Positions 1 to 8,446 of a DNA stretch of 42,921 nucleotides are shown here, one piece after another. Origin of the DNA: Streptomyces sp. TRM68367 (GTDB lineage Bacteria; Actinomycetota; Actinomycetes; Streptomycetales; Streptomycetaceae); assembly GCF_014495685.1 (NCBI RefSeq), contig NZ_JACTVI010000072.1, forward strand, positions 1-42,921. The letters run 5' to 3'. Each line of letters begins with the position of its first letter. Position 1 is the first letter of the stretch. The notes under the pieces are model-generated. The model had not been told where the DNA came from. It did no database searches and worked only from the letters and a program-made list of their open reading frames with translations. The position numbers and the translations under genes are program-made.

Positions 1-112
1 CGGCGTCGTACTCGGCGACCATGCGCAGCTTGTACTCCGGGGAGAAGCGGCGGCGGGTCGGTCTCGGTGCCGGGTCCTCGGACTCGGCTATCGGGACGTT
101 CGTGCTGGTCAT
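1..112 (-). CDS. IS3-type transposase OrfA, N-terminal part (cut by window edge)
   Basis: The first 37 codons read from an ATG at 112 and run off the left edge of the window. After a short polar leader the sequence RRRFSPEYKLRMVAEYDA is the usual opening of the helix-turn-helix OrfA protein of IS3-family elements (Tnp_1/HTH_8 type), which binds the element's ends. A purine-rich AGGAG lies about 13 bases upstream of the ATG, which is rather far. Whether the rest is intact, and whether an OrfB follows, cannot be seen. The next hundred bases on the other side are also transposase debris, so this may itself be a remnant. Confidence 0.7.
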   Translation of the reverse strand, partial: MTSTNVPIAESEDPAPRPTRRRFSPEYKLRMVAEYDA

Positions 113-180
113 CTGGGGTGGGGCTCCTGTCTCGCCCAGGAAGGATAACCCGGCAAACCGGGTGTCTCACCACAGACTGA

Positions 181-257
181 CAGGGAGGGTCCTGGTGCTG
201 GATGCCGGCTACGACGCCCCGCGCATCTCAGTGGCCCCACCCCAGCCGACCGGCTAG
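181..257 (+). pseudogene. DDE transposase fragment (LDAGYDAPR type)
   Basis: A short stretch encodes VLVLDAGYDAPRIS and then breaks into unrelated sequence with a stop at 257. From memory this matches the internal motif of a common Streptomyces DDE transposase family in which LVLDAGYDAPR precedes a segment about promoter-like DNA scanning of the catalytic core. Only about 20 codons survive. The same family may be the source of the N-terminal fragment near 6.1-6.3 kb. Family assignment rests on one motif and is tentative. Confidence 0.45.
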
Positions 258-420
258 TCCCGGCCGGCGTACGACCGCCACAGCCAGCGCAAGGCAGCCT
301 CGTTCTGGGCGACGGCGGCCACAGCCCCAACCACGGCGGTGTCCTGCTCCCTGGTCTGCGTCCGGAGGAGGCGGTCGCGGTGGCGCTGCCGGACTTTCGC
401 CTGCCCCGCACCGGCTGGGG
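254..420 (-). other. Possible C-terminal remnant of an unidentified gene
   Basis: Reading the minus strand, about 45 codons ending with a TAG at 254 have strongly G/C-biased third positions and give an ordinary helical protein end (LRWLWRSYAGRD before the stop). No start or upstream domain is present, because the frame runs directly into the IS5-type element end at 484. I do not recognise the family. It looks like the tail of a gene cut by the insertion, but codon bias is the only support. Confidence 0.25.
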
Positions 421-483
421 CCGATCGCTCGCATGGGGGCAGTGCCGGGCGCGGCCCCCATGCCAACGGACATGCCGGGTTTA

Positions 484-1260
484 GGGCCTGTTGCGAAAGT
501 GGATCTTGGCCGTGGATGATCACGCTCTGTGGGACGTGGTGATCTGACGAACGGCCAGTGGGCCCGGCTGGAGCCGTTGTTGCCGCAGGGCATCAAGCGC
601 GATGGCGCCTGGGCCAGGATCGTCACGCAGCTCCAGACCGAGGCCGACGCGAAGGGGCTGATCACCTGGGACGTGAACGTCGACTTCACCGTCTGCCGGG
701 CCCACCAGCACGCCGCCGGGGCGGCGAAAAGGGGGACCTTCAAAAGGAGCCGCCCGGCGGCATTGCCGTCGAGTCAGCCGACCACAGTCTCGGACGCTCC
801 CGGGGTGGGCTGACCACCAAGATCCATCTTGCTGTCGAGCAGGGGCAGAAGCCACTGTCCGTCGTGATCACAGCCGGTCAGCGGGGTGACTCGCCACAGT
901 TCGAACCGGTCCTGGAAGCGATCCGGGTGCCCCGGCCCGGTCGGGGCCTGCCCCGCAGGCGCCCGGACCGGGTGCGGGCCGACAAGGCGTACGACTCCCG
1001 CACTAACCGGGCCTACCTGCGAAGACGCGGCATCAAGGCAACCATCCCGGTCCCCGCGGACCGCGTCCGCAACCACCAGAAACTCGGCTCCCGGGGCGGC
1101 CGGCCACCGACGTTCGACAAGACCGACTACAAGCAGCGGCACGCGGTCGAATGCGGGATCAACCGGCTCAGGCGCCACCGGGCCGTGGCCACGAGATGAC
1201 ATGCTCGCCGTCCGCTACGAGGCGACCGTGCTGGTCGCAGTCCTCAGTGAGTGGCTGTGA
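484..1260 (+). pseudogene. IS5-family transposase, internally deleted and frameshifted
   Basis: The element end GGGCCTGTTGCGAAAGTGG is followed by a transposase reading GRGDLTNGQWARLEPLLPQG, the standard N-terminus of a Streptomyces IS5-type DDE transposase. Just after QGIK it jumps to RDGAWARIVTQLQTEADAKG, so roughly 50 residues including the usual GRPP...W segment are gone. A frameshift near 725-735 moves the frame (GAAKRGT versus GEKGDLQKE), the catalytic part continues through GGLTTKIHLAVEQ and RADKAYDSRTNRAYLRRRG, and a further small deletion near 1195 separates RHRAVATR from the terminal MLAVRYEATVLVAVLSEWL. No active protein can be made. The matching end of a second copy lies inverted at 2292-2439, with the LD-carboxypeptidase gene between. 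Confidence 0.85.
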
Positions 1261-1285
1261 CCAGCGCTCTCACAACCGACAGATC

Positions 1286-2242
1286 TTAGACGACCGCTGG
1301 CAGGACAGTCAGCGTTCCCGTGGCTGTGTCGATCGTCGCCTGGGTGCCAAGGGGGATCGTCGGGGGGTGGTTGCCGTGCCCGGCGGGGACTCCGCCCAGG
1401 ACTGGAACACCGAGGGCGGCCAGTCGGTCGCGCAGGACGTCGCGGATGCCCCATCCGCCCAGCTCTGGATCGCCGGCATCGCGGTCGAAACCGAGGAACT
1501 GGCCGAGGGCGACCCCGCGCAGACCATCGAGCGCTCGGGAGCGGGTGAGCTGGGTCAGCGCGCGGTCGACCTCGCCCAGCCCGGTTCCTCTCTGGTGTTC
1601 GAGGAAGAGGATTGCCCCCTGCAGGCTGGGCAGGCCGGCTCCGGTCTCCGTGCGGATCGCGTCGAGGTTGCCGCCCATCAGGACGCCCGTCGCTGTGCCG
1701 TCCACGGTGAGTTCCGCAGTGGCCTCGGACGGGTCGCGGTGGAGGGTGACAGGGTCCGTGGTCATCAGCGCGCGACGCAGGGCCTCGGCGGAGGCGGGCC
1801 CGGTGTATGTGTCGTTGCACTTGGCGAAGGGGCCGTGGAGTGTGGCCAGGCGGCATCGTGACCACAGGGCGAGGTGAAGGTGGGTGATGTCGCTGAAGCC
1901 GACGACCGGCTTCGGGTCACGTCTGAGGGCGTCGGTGTCGAGGTCGTCGACGATGCGGTAGGTGCCCTTGCCACCCCGGGAGGCGATCACGGCACGGACA
2001 CCCGGATCGCGGAACGCCGCGTTCAGGTCGAAGACGCGATCCTCATCGCGGCCGGCCATGTAACCCCACTGGTCGAAGACGTGTTCACCCAGCTCCACCT
2101 GAAGGCCCCAGGAGGTGAGCAGTTCGACGCCCCGGGAGACTTCTTCCCGACTCGGCGGACAGGCAGGAGAAACGATCCGCACCCGATCTCCGGGCCGCAA
2201 ACGCGGCGACCTCAACGACTGCGGATTCTGGTAGTCATCCAT
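1286..2242 (-). CDS. LD-carboxypeptidase, S66 family (MccF/LdcA-like)
   Basis: A 318-residue serine peptidase of family S66. Members cleave L,D bonds of murein tetrapeptides, or, in the MccF branch, inactivate microcin C-type aminoacyl nucleotides; sequence alone does not decide which. Visible signatures are the GRDEDRVFDLNAAF segment and ASRGGKGTYRIVDDLD at residues 64-101, the nucleophile in GFSDITHLH (Ser117), MGGNLDAI, the Glu in ILFLEHQ (Glu215) and the His in PAGHGNHPP (His289), so the Ser-Glu-His triad is complete. No signal peptide is present, which suggests a cytoplasmic role. The longer frame from 2311 is rejected, because its first 23 residues are translated IS5 debris; ATG 2242 begins the conserved protein. 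The gene lies between two opposed remnants of one IS type. Confidence 0.9.
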   Translation of the reverse strand: MDDYQNPQSLRSPRLRPGDRVRIVSPACPPSREEVSRGVELLTSWGLQVELGEHVFDQWGYMAGRDEDRVFDLNAAFRDPGVRAVIASRGGKGTYRIVDDLDTDALRRDPKPVVGFSDITHLHLALWSRCRLATLHGPFAKCNDTYTGPASAEALRRALMTTDPVTLHRDPSEATAELTVDGTATGVLMGGNLDAIRTETGAGLPSLQGAILFLEHQRGTGLGEVDRALTQLTRSRALDGLRGVALGQFLGFDRDAGDPELGGWGIRDVLRDRLAALGVPVLGGVPAGHGNHPPTIPLGTQATIDTATGTLTVLPAVV

Positions 2243-2291
2243 CCGACGATTCTGCGTGGGCTGGGCCCACAACCGTGCAACAGTTTCACCA

Positions 2292-2439
2292 AGGGACGAC
2301 CGGGTCCACACCGGCGGACGGCCAGCTTGATGCCCTGCGGTAACGACGGCTCCAGCCGAGCCCGCTGGCAGTTCGTCAGATCACCGCGCCGCGCAGGGCC
2401 TGATCATCCACGGCCAAGATCCACTCTCGCAACAGCCCC
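2292..2439 (-). mobile_element. IS5-family element, 5' end remnant, inverted relative to the 484-1260 copy
   Basis: Read on the minus strand, this segment begins GGGGCTGTTGCGAGAGTGG and runs through the upstream region and the first codons of the same transposase (PQGIK followed out of frame by GRPPVWTRSSL). It matches bases 484-595 with scattered differences, so it is a related rather than identical copy. It stops at about 2292, just upstream of the peptidase gene. Its outer end supplies the last bases of the Nudix gene, whose TAG stop starts exactly at the element boundary. Confidence 0.75.
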
Positions 2440-2882
2440 TAGCTCTGGGCAGGTACGGCGGCCGTCAGGCGGCCGTCTTCGAGGGCCTTGCGGATCTCTC
2501 CCGCGATTTCCTCAGGCTTGAGGTCGATCGCATCGAGCCCATCGGTGGTGAGCGGCACTTCCTCAAGCAGGTATGCGCCGCGGTCGTTCCTGCTGAACTC
2601 GGGCCCGCTGCGCTCATCGAAGTTCCATTCCGTGATGCGCGCGAGGTAGACGAACTGCTGCGCGTCGTCGGACTCCAGGGTGTGCAGGAGGCCGGTGATC
2701 TCGGCGCGGCCTGCGATCTCTTCCCACACTTCGCGATGCAGTGCAGACTCCAGGCTCTCGTCATCGGCCTCGACTCCGCCGCCGGGCAGGACCCAGTACT
2801 CCGGGATACTGGGGCGGATCCGCTTAATTGCGAGCATGGTGTTCTTCGGTGTGATCAGGACGGCGCGGACGCGCTGATTCAT
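2439..2882 (-). CDS. Nudix hydrolase
   Basis: A 147-residue Nudix protein that would hydrolyse a nucleoside diphosphate linked to another moiety; the substrate is not readable. The Nudix box GGGVEADDESLESALHREVW plus EEI (residues 34-57) has the expected G-x5-E-x7-RE-x2-EE arrangement, preceded by the beta strand EYWVLPGG. GAGAGG upstream of ATG 2882 is a reasonable ribosome site. The last few residues may not be native: the TAG stop overlaps the outer end of the IS5 remnant, so insertion could have trimmed the original C-terminus slightly. The length is still normal for a single-domain Nudix protein, so it is probably functional. Confidence 0.85.
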   Translation of the reverse strand: MNQRVRAVLITPKNTMLAIKRIRPSIPEYWVLPGGGVEADDESLESALHREVWEEIAGRAEITGLLHTLESDDAQQFVYLARITEWNFDERSGPEFSRNDRGAYLLEEVPLTTDGLDAIDLKPEEIAGEIRKALEDGRLTAAVPAQS

Positions 2883-3324
2883 CGGTCAGCCTCTCGTTGT
2901 AGTTGCGGGTGGCTGGTCAGGTGGGGAGCCTGACGCCGTCGACGCAGACGAGCCGCCGTACTCCACGACACCACAACGAACTTGCGGCCGTACTTCGTTC
3001 ACGGCGCAGCACTGTCGACCACACCACATTCCGGCCGGGCGATTTTTCGGGCGACCTCAACCCATTACTCCAAGACCGACAGCTACGCTGCGTAGGCGAC
3101 CACAAGAAGTGGACCAGAGCCCCCGACGGAGCACGCTTTCGCCGGACGAACCACGACGATGTGGCCTTCGTCGGCCGGGTCAGCGAATACCTCGCCTGAT
3201 CCAAGGATCACGTGGAGAGCCGGATGCTCGGCCAACGGGCACGTCCGGTTCGGCGGGCGGGGACGGGAAAACCGACGCCCGGAAGGCGCACGGCGTCCCG
3301 TCCCGACCCAACACATGGAACTCG
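2883..3324. other. Gene-free, degenerate stretch
   Basis: No frame here keeps Streptomyces-like third-position bias for more than a few dozen codons. A short plus-strand run ending at about 3200 (VAFVGRVSEYLA before a stop) looks like the tail of a lost protein, but I could not identify it. The Nudix promoter should lie within the first hundred bases, reading leftward. The right part passes into IstB debris. Confidence 0.4.
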
Positions 3325-3562
3325 CACGGCGCAGAACTTCTCTTGCAGGCCCTGACCGAGCGTGAGGAGAAGAACAGCGTGGCCATCGCCTCCAACGAGT
3401 CGTTCGGCGGCTGGACGAAGACGTTCACCGACCCCCCCCGTCTTTGCGCGGCGATTTGTCGACCGGCTTACCTTCAACGGCGCGATCATCGAGACCGGCA
3501 CCGGCTCCTACCGGCTCGCCAGCACCACGGCGCGAGCGGAGCAGCCCGCCAGAGTCGGCTGA
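3325..3562 (+). pseudogene. IstB-like (IS21 family) helper ATPase, C-terminal remnant with frameshift
   Basis: The plus strand encodes HGAELLLQALTEREEKNSVA followed by IASNESFGGWTKTFTDP, the C-terminal part of the IS21 helper ATPase IstB (DnaC-like). The frame then slips in a run of eight C residues near 3434 and resumes as FVDRLTFNGAIIETGTGSYR with the normal ending, stop at 3562. The N-terminal Walker motifs and all of IstA are missing, so this is dead debris whether or not the C-run slip is a sequencing error. The intact acetyltransferase gene starts 50 bases later. Confidence 0.75.
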
Positions 3563-3612
3563 TGTCTGTCCGAGCGACCTGAGGCGGTGGATGATCGACG
3601 AGGATCGTTGCC

Positions 3613-4140
3613 ATGACCTACGTGATCGAATCCGCCCGTCGGGACGACTCCGCGTGGTTGGGGCCGTTGCTGCTGAGAGCTTGGCTGCAGACATACCCCA
3701 ACCCGGAGATGGGGATGGACGAGAACTGGATCCGTGAGCATCGTGGCTCGTCAGCCACCGCGGAAGGCATCACCCAGTGGCGGGAGTTCATCGAGGCAGC
3801 GAACCAGCAACCGGACCTGCTGTTCTGCCGTGTTGTCCGTTCCGAAGCCGAGATCGTCGGCGTTCTCTGCGGGCGCCGCGGCGAGGTGGTCACCCTCGGA
3901 CCGATGTATTTGCTGAACCACGTTCAGGGCCAGGGACTCGGTGGCCGCATGATGACCGAGTTCCTCACTTGGGCCGGAGCCGCACCCATATGCCTTTGGG
4001 TCACTGACTACAACGACAGCGCGGTCCGCTTCTACCAACGCCACGGATTCGAGATCACGGGCGAGCGAGAGCTTTGGCAAGGAAGGCTGCCCAACCTACG
4101 TATGACCCGCGAGGTCGCATCCAGCGTCAACCACAGCTGA
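3613..4140 (+). CDS. GNAT family N-acetyltransferase
   Basis: A 175-residue single-domain GCN5-type acetyltransferase, which would transfer acetyl from acetyl-CoA to an amine on an unknown acceptor. The acetyl-CoA pyrophosphate loop is GPMYLLNHVQGQGLGGRMM (residues 96-114, motif A Q-G-Q-G-L-G). The downstream pattern LWVTDYNDSAVRFYQRHGFE is the standard motif B with the Tyr that lines the active site. GAGGA lies about ten bases before ATG 3613. It stands alone downstream of IstB debris and is convergent with the APH gene across a 358-base gap. Confidence 0.85.
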   Translation: MTYVIESARRDDSAWLGPLLLRAWLQTYPNPEMGMDENWIREHRGSSATAEGITQWREFIEAANQQPDLLFCRVVRSEAEIVGVLCGRRGEVVTLGPMYLLNHVQGQGLGGRMMTEFLTWAGAAPICLWVTDYNDSAVRFYQRHGFEITGERELWQGRLPNLRMTREVASSVNHS

Positions 4141-4498
4141 GCTGCACGGAACCAGACCCGTGTTGGCCCGCCAAAGTCGGCTGACGACCGCGGGTTCCTA
4201 CTCGACGGCCCGCCGCCCTCCGGACCGTCCCCATGGCGTGCTGCTATTTCTCGTGAACATCCACGGGCCCCGAAATCGGTAGCTGCTGCCCAAACCGGCA
4301 GATAAACGCTGCTGCTTGAAGTGAACGAAGCCAGCCTGGCAGGCTCCGTGTCCGAAACGGGAGACGCGTTGGTAGCGGGGACAGACGGGATCGCTGCTTC
4401 TGCTGTATGCCGGGCAGAGGACCGGCCCACCGTTTCAAAGCATCCGGCACTCCGCAAACGAATTTCCCGACCCGCTCGTCCTCAAGGAGGAGGTTGCT
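4141..4498. other. Intergenic region between convergent genes
   Basis: No coding frame with the expected base bias is visible. It separates the GNAT gene from the end of the APH gene. AAGGAGGAGG followed by an ATG at 4501 looks like a strong ribosome site, but the 23-codon frame it would start lies wholly antisense to the APH 3' end, so I do not call a gene. Nothing else is recognised. Confidence 0.4.
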
Positions 4499-5416
4499 TT
4501 ATGCGTCGAACCAACACTTCGCGAGTTCGAGAGTCCTTCGACGTACGCAGGCGATACCCAGTGGGCTGTTGAACGCGGCGAAGGACGGCCACAGCAACAG
4601 GAAGACCGCGAGTTCCTCCGCCAGCAGTGCGCGCTGCAGCGTGCGGCGCTCACACGGTCGGCTGTCCACGTAGGCGTCTATCAACACCTGCGGCACCGTC
4701 GTGCCGACAGGTGTGGAGCGGATGCTGAGGAAGGCCAGATCGGAGGCGGGGCGGCCGATGCCGGCGACCTGCCAGTCGCAGAAGACCACTGTGCCGGCGG
4801 AGTGCACGAGGTTGTCCGTGTGGCAGTCGCCGTGGATGAAGACCGGCGGGAGAGCGTCCATCTGGTCCTCCAGCTCGCCGCGGCGAGCCAGGAGTTCGGG
4901 GAGTCGCGGGAGCGTGGGAGCCCAGAAGGCATGGATCTGCTCCATGTCCGGATCGGCGAGAGCCTCACGCAGCGCATCGGGTCGGGTCCAGTCCACCCCC
5001 GTGGGCAACGGCATGTTGTGCAGGCCGGCCAGTTCCCGGCCCAAGTCCGCCCACATCCGTGCCGTCCACGCGCCGGGCTCCTGAGCCTCGCCGGCCGCCT
5101 CAAGCAGCACAGCCACGCCGTCCTCGGTGTCCAGGTGGCCGAAGAGCCTTGGCGTGCGTACCGGCGCGAGTGGCGCGAGGTCCTGATAGAAGCGCAGCTC
5201 TCGCCAAGCGGCCGCGATCGCCTCCGGGCCCAGCATGGCAGGAGTGACCTTGAGGTACGCGCCTTGGCCGTCGACCGTGCGCACGGCATGAATTCCGGCA
5301 CCGGACCGGGACTCGAGTGGTGAAGGGGACGCACGGCGCTCCAGCCGCAACGAGTCCAAAGCGGCTTTCGTGAAATCACTCGGCATACGGGCGCCCGGGC
5401 CTTGGGATCTGGTCAC
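4499..5416 (-). CDS. APH-fold phosphotransferase (aminoglycoside phosphotransferase family)
   Basis: A 305-residue kinase-like protein of the APH/choline-kinase fold (PF01636 type). The N-lobe lysine is in GAYLKVTP (Lys56), the catalytic loop is VFIHGDCHTDNLV (residues 192-204, Asp197 and Asn202) and the metal-binding Asp is in VVFCDWQVAGIGRPASDLAF. The substrate is unknown; such proteins phosphorylate antibiotics, choline or sugars. The start is GTG 5416, because the TGA of the upstream HIT gene overlaps it as GTGA, implying translational coupling. An internal ATG ten codons in is the alternative. The HIT-kinase pairing points to nucleotide or phospho-metabolite handling and not to a simple resistance cassette, but that is inference. 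Confidence 0.85.
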   Translation of the reverse strand: MTRSQGPGARMPSDFTKAALDSLRLERRASPSPLESRSGAGIHAVRTVDGQGAYLKVTPAMLGPEAIAAAWRELRFYQDLAPLAPVRTPRLFGHLDTEDGVAVLLEAAGEAQEPGAWTARMWADLGRELAGLHNMPLPTGVDWTRPDALREALADPDMEQIHAFWAPTLPRLPELLARRGELEDQMDALPPVFIHGDCHTDNLVHSAGTVVFCDWQVAGIGRPASDLAFLSIRSTPVGTTVPQVLIDAYVDSRPCERRTLQRALLAEELAVFLLLWPSFAAFNSPLGIACVRRRTLELAKCWFDA

Positions 5417-5928
5417 AGCGTCTGGAGCCCGCCTCGGGCCACGATGCGCTCACGGATACGAGCGGCCATGTCGACGAACTCCTCGGGTCGCATGGCCAGC
5501 ACACCGTTCTCTGTCATCAGTGCGTGGAACTGCTGCTGCTCGTACGGCACGTCCGGCGGCAGACCGGCGATGTGCCAGTGGAGATGCGCGTTGCCCTGCT
5601 GGCTCCCCAGTGAGTAAAGATACGTCCGCTCGGCTCCCACGCAGTCTTCCACCGCGAGGGCGACCTCCCGAACGACCAGTATGAGCCGGACGTACGACTC
5701 CTGATCGAGATCACGAACGACGTGCTCGACATGCCTCCTGGGCGCGACCAAGACCTTGCCGGACAGGGTCGGCCACCGGTCGAGAAACGCGACGTGATCG
5801 TCGTCCTCGAAGACCGTGTGATGCGCATAGTCAGGGTGACCCGACACAAAGGCGCATACGAAGCACGGCCCTCGACGTGCTCTGGCCTCGTACGCATCCA
5901 CGTCCGGCCTCTGCCGTTCTGTCGGCAT
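5413..5928 (-). CDS. HIT family protein (histidine triad hydrolase)
   Basis: A 171-residue histidine-triad protein, a family of nucleotide hydrolases and transferases acting on dinucleoside polyphosphates or nucleoside phosphoramidates. The triad is GNAHLHWHIAGLPPD, and the N-terminal CFVCAFVSGHPDYAHHTVF followed by DDHVAFLDRWPTLSGKVLVA is the family's usual first half; the two Cys may bind zinc. ATG 5928 is chosen over the TTG two codons earlier because AAGGAG sits seven bases before it. It is the first gene of a two-gene unit with the APH kinase (4-base overlap). Confidence 0.9.
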   Translation of the reverse strand: MPTERQRPDVDAYEARARRGPCFVCAFVSGHPDYAHHTVFEDDDHVAFLDRWPTLSGKVLVAPRRHVEHVVRDLDQESYVRLILVVREVALAVEDCVGAERTYLYSLGSQQGNAHLHWHIAGLPPDVPYEQQQFHALMTENGVLAMRPEEFVDMAARIRERIVARGGLQTL

Positions 5929-6070
5929 GCACAACTCCTTTGCTTGACGTTAAGGTCCGACGGAACGCGGCTCGAACTTGACCAGCGTTTCCGCAGTTCA
6001 GCGGACGTGAAGACGGCCTTCGTCTGATCCTGTGCTCCGTCACAGAGGCAGAGGAACCGATACGAAGGCC

Positions 6071-6280
6071 GTGGTCGTGAGTCTGGGGTATCAGGGTGTC
6101 CTGCGGGATGCGTTCACAGAAGTGTCATGCTTCCGGACGGAGTTGTACTCGTGCCTGACCGCTCGGGGCGACGCACTGTTCGAGTTGTGCGACGCGTTGT
6201 TGTGCACGGACGGGCCGGTGCGGACGCTGGCTTCGCGTGTCGCGCTACTGCACGCGCAGACGCCCCACCCGCTCCGGTAA
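6071..6280 (+). pseudogene. DDE transposase, N-terminal fragment
   Basis: About 60 codons give FRTELYSCLTARGDALFELC and DALLCTDGPVRTLASRVALL, matching the opening of a common Streptomyces DDE transposase family (pattern SRFRxExYxCLTARADALFELxDAxLC). The reading frame then stops at 6280 and no catalytic domain follows; the adjacent 140 bases lead into the ribosomal-protection pseudogene. It may come from the same family as the scrap at 181-257. Confidence 0.6.
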
Positions 6281-6420
6281 TTCGATTGTGGAGGCCCGTC
6301 GAAGGTACGCCATGATGGGCGTGACCACACCGCCGAACCTCGGGAGACCCCGAATGCGCCGACTCCTCGGAACGATCCAGCGCCCCCACTGGCTCACGGT
6401 TCTTGAGGACTCGACCACGC

Positions 6421-8291
6421 ATGCACAGCCTGAACATCGGCATTCTGGCGCACGTCGACGCTGGTAAGACCAGCCTCACCGAGCGGCTCCTCTTCGACGG
6501 CGGCGCGATCGACCGGCTCGGCAGTGTCGATGCTGGCGACACCCACCCGCACCGACGACGGGGAGATCGAGCGTCGGCGCGGCATCACGATCCGCTCGGC
6601 CGTTGCCGCCTTCACCTCCGGCGACGTCCAGATCAGGTCACTCCGACTTCGTCGCCGAGGTCGAGCGTGCCCTGGAGGTCCTCGACGGTGCGGTGCTGCT
6701 GCTCTCCGCCGTGGAGGGCGTCCAGGCCAGGACGCGGGTCCTGCTGAAGACCCTGCGGCGGCTCGGCCTGCCCACGCTCGTCTTCGTCAACAAGATCGAC
6801 CGGGCGGGTGCCCGCGAGGAGGGTTTGCTCGACGACGTCCGGCGCCTGCTCACTCCGTACGTCGTACCGCTCACGGGAGTCGAGGACATCGGCACGCCGC
6901 ACGCCCGCGTCGTACCGCGTCCGCTCACCGCGCCGGGGGTGGCCACTACGCTCGCCGAGGTCGACACCGGGATCCTCGCCGCGCTCGTGGACGGCCCCGC
7001 CCCGACCGAGGACGACCTGCGGGCCCCGCTCGCCGCGCACACCGCCGGCGGCTCCACGCATCCGCTGTTCTTCGGCTGCGTGCTGGACGGGCAGTGCGTC
7101 GCCGAACTCGTCGAGGGCATCGTCCGATTCGTGCCGGCGCCCACGCCCGAGCGGCGCGGCACCACGGAGGCTCCCCGGGGCACCGTGTTCGCCGTACGGC
7201 CCGGCCCCGGCGGCGAACGGAGGGCCTATGTCCGGTTGTACGAAGGCGAGGTGATGAAACGTCAGCGACTGACCTTCCTGCGGGGCGAGGCCGACGGGCG
7301 TACGACGGAGGTGGCGGGCCGGGCGCTGGAGCTCACCGTGGTCGGGCAGCCCGGGGCGTCGTCCCTCACCGCGGGGAACATCGCCGAGCTGCGCGGTGTC
7401 CCCGGTATCCGCGTCGGCGACCGGCTCGGGGAGGTCACCGACAGGGCGCCTCAGTTCGCCGCGCCGACCCTGGAGACCCTGGTGCGGGCACGGCACCCCG
7501 CGAAGGCGGCGCCCCTGCGGTCGGCGCTGCTCTCCCTGGCCGACCAGGACCCGCTGCTGCACGCCCGGCCCGCGGGCTCCGGCGCCACCGCGCTGCTCCT
7601 GTACGGCGAGGTGCAGAAGGAGGTCATCGCGGCGACGCTCGCCGAGGACTACGGGATCGAGGCGGACTTCGAGCCGAGCCGTGTGCGGTTCCTGGAGCGC
7701 CCCGCAGGCACCGGAGAGGCGTACGAGGAGATGCCGTGGCTCGACCAGACGCACCACATGGCCACGATCGGCCTGCGCGTCGAGCCGGGCGCCCGCGGTT
7801 CAGGCACAGTCTTCGCGTACGAGACCGAACTCGGCGCCCTGCCCCGCGCCTTCCACCAGGCCATCGAAGACACGGTCCACGCGACGCTGCGCTCCGGCCC
7901 GCACGGCTGGGCGGTGACCGACTGCCGGGTCACGCTCGTCCGGTCCGGCTTTTCCTCGCAGCACAGCACGGCGGCCGACTTCCGCGCGCTCACCCCGTAC
8001 GTCCTGCTCCTGGCCCTGGAAAGGGCGGGCACGCGGGTGTACGAGCCGTACCACGCCTTCGAGGTCGAACTCCCCCTGGACGCGCTGGCGCCGGTGACGG
8101 CCCGGCTCGCCGCGTACGGAACGGAGTTCGGGGAGACGACGGGCGGCCGTACTGCGTGGCTGGTCACCGGCGAACTCCCGGCGCGCCACGTGCGGGACAT
8201 GGAGCTGTGCCTGCCGGGGCTGACGCGCGGCGAGGGCGTGTGGTGGTCACGGCCGTCGGGGGACCGGCCGCTGCGGGCGGAGCGTTACTGA
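6421..8291 (+). pseudogene. Tetracycline-resistance ribosomal protection protein (OtrA/TetM type), broken
   Basis: An EF-G-like GTPase that, when intact, removes tetracycline from the ribosome. ATG 6421 starts NIGILAHVDAGKTSLTERLL (P-loop). Near 6540 a 4-base repeat of ACCC shifts the frame, which continues as TRTDDGEIERRRGITIRSAV. A second lesion near 6635 removes about 17 bases, deleting the G3 motif (expected LIDTPG) and leaving QIR joined to GHSDFVAEVERALEVLDG. After that about 550 codons are open, with FVNKIDRAG (G4), the beta-barrel, and domains III-V through to the stop at 8291. Full length would be about 630 residues. The first lesion alone ends translation early, and neither looks like a homopolymer error. 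Related proteins occur in tetracycline producers and in resistant soil strains. Confidence 0.9.
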
Positions 8292-8446
8292 CTTCGGCTC
8301 GTCAGGGTGAGGCTGGGGCGTCGAGGGTCAGTTCTTTGAGTAAGTGTCAAATCCTGTGGACCTGATGCGACGATCGGATGGTTGAGGCATCGTCGCGTTC
8401 GGCGAGGACGCTGCCACGGTGCGGCGCCCTCGCCGATCAGCGTCGG

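Noticed and set aside
3425..3440. C-run frameshift in the IstB remnant as a biological lesion
   Set aside because: A run of eight C residues is a common place for sequencing error; the remnant is dead for other reasons (missing N-terminal domain), so the slip was not used as evidence.
4501..4572. AAGGAGGAGG followed by a 23-codon ORF
   Set aside because: Wholly antisense to the 3' end of the APH gene and encoding an Arg-rich peptide; the ribosome-site match is probably chance.
6524..8365. Open 613-codon plus-strand frame overlapping the ribosomal-protection gene
   Set aside because: Only its first 40 codons (the segment between the two lesions) belong to the GTPase; the rest is Arg/Ala/Gly-rich out-of-frame translation.
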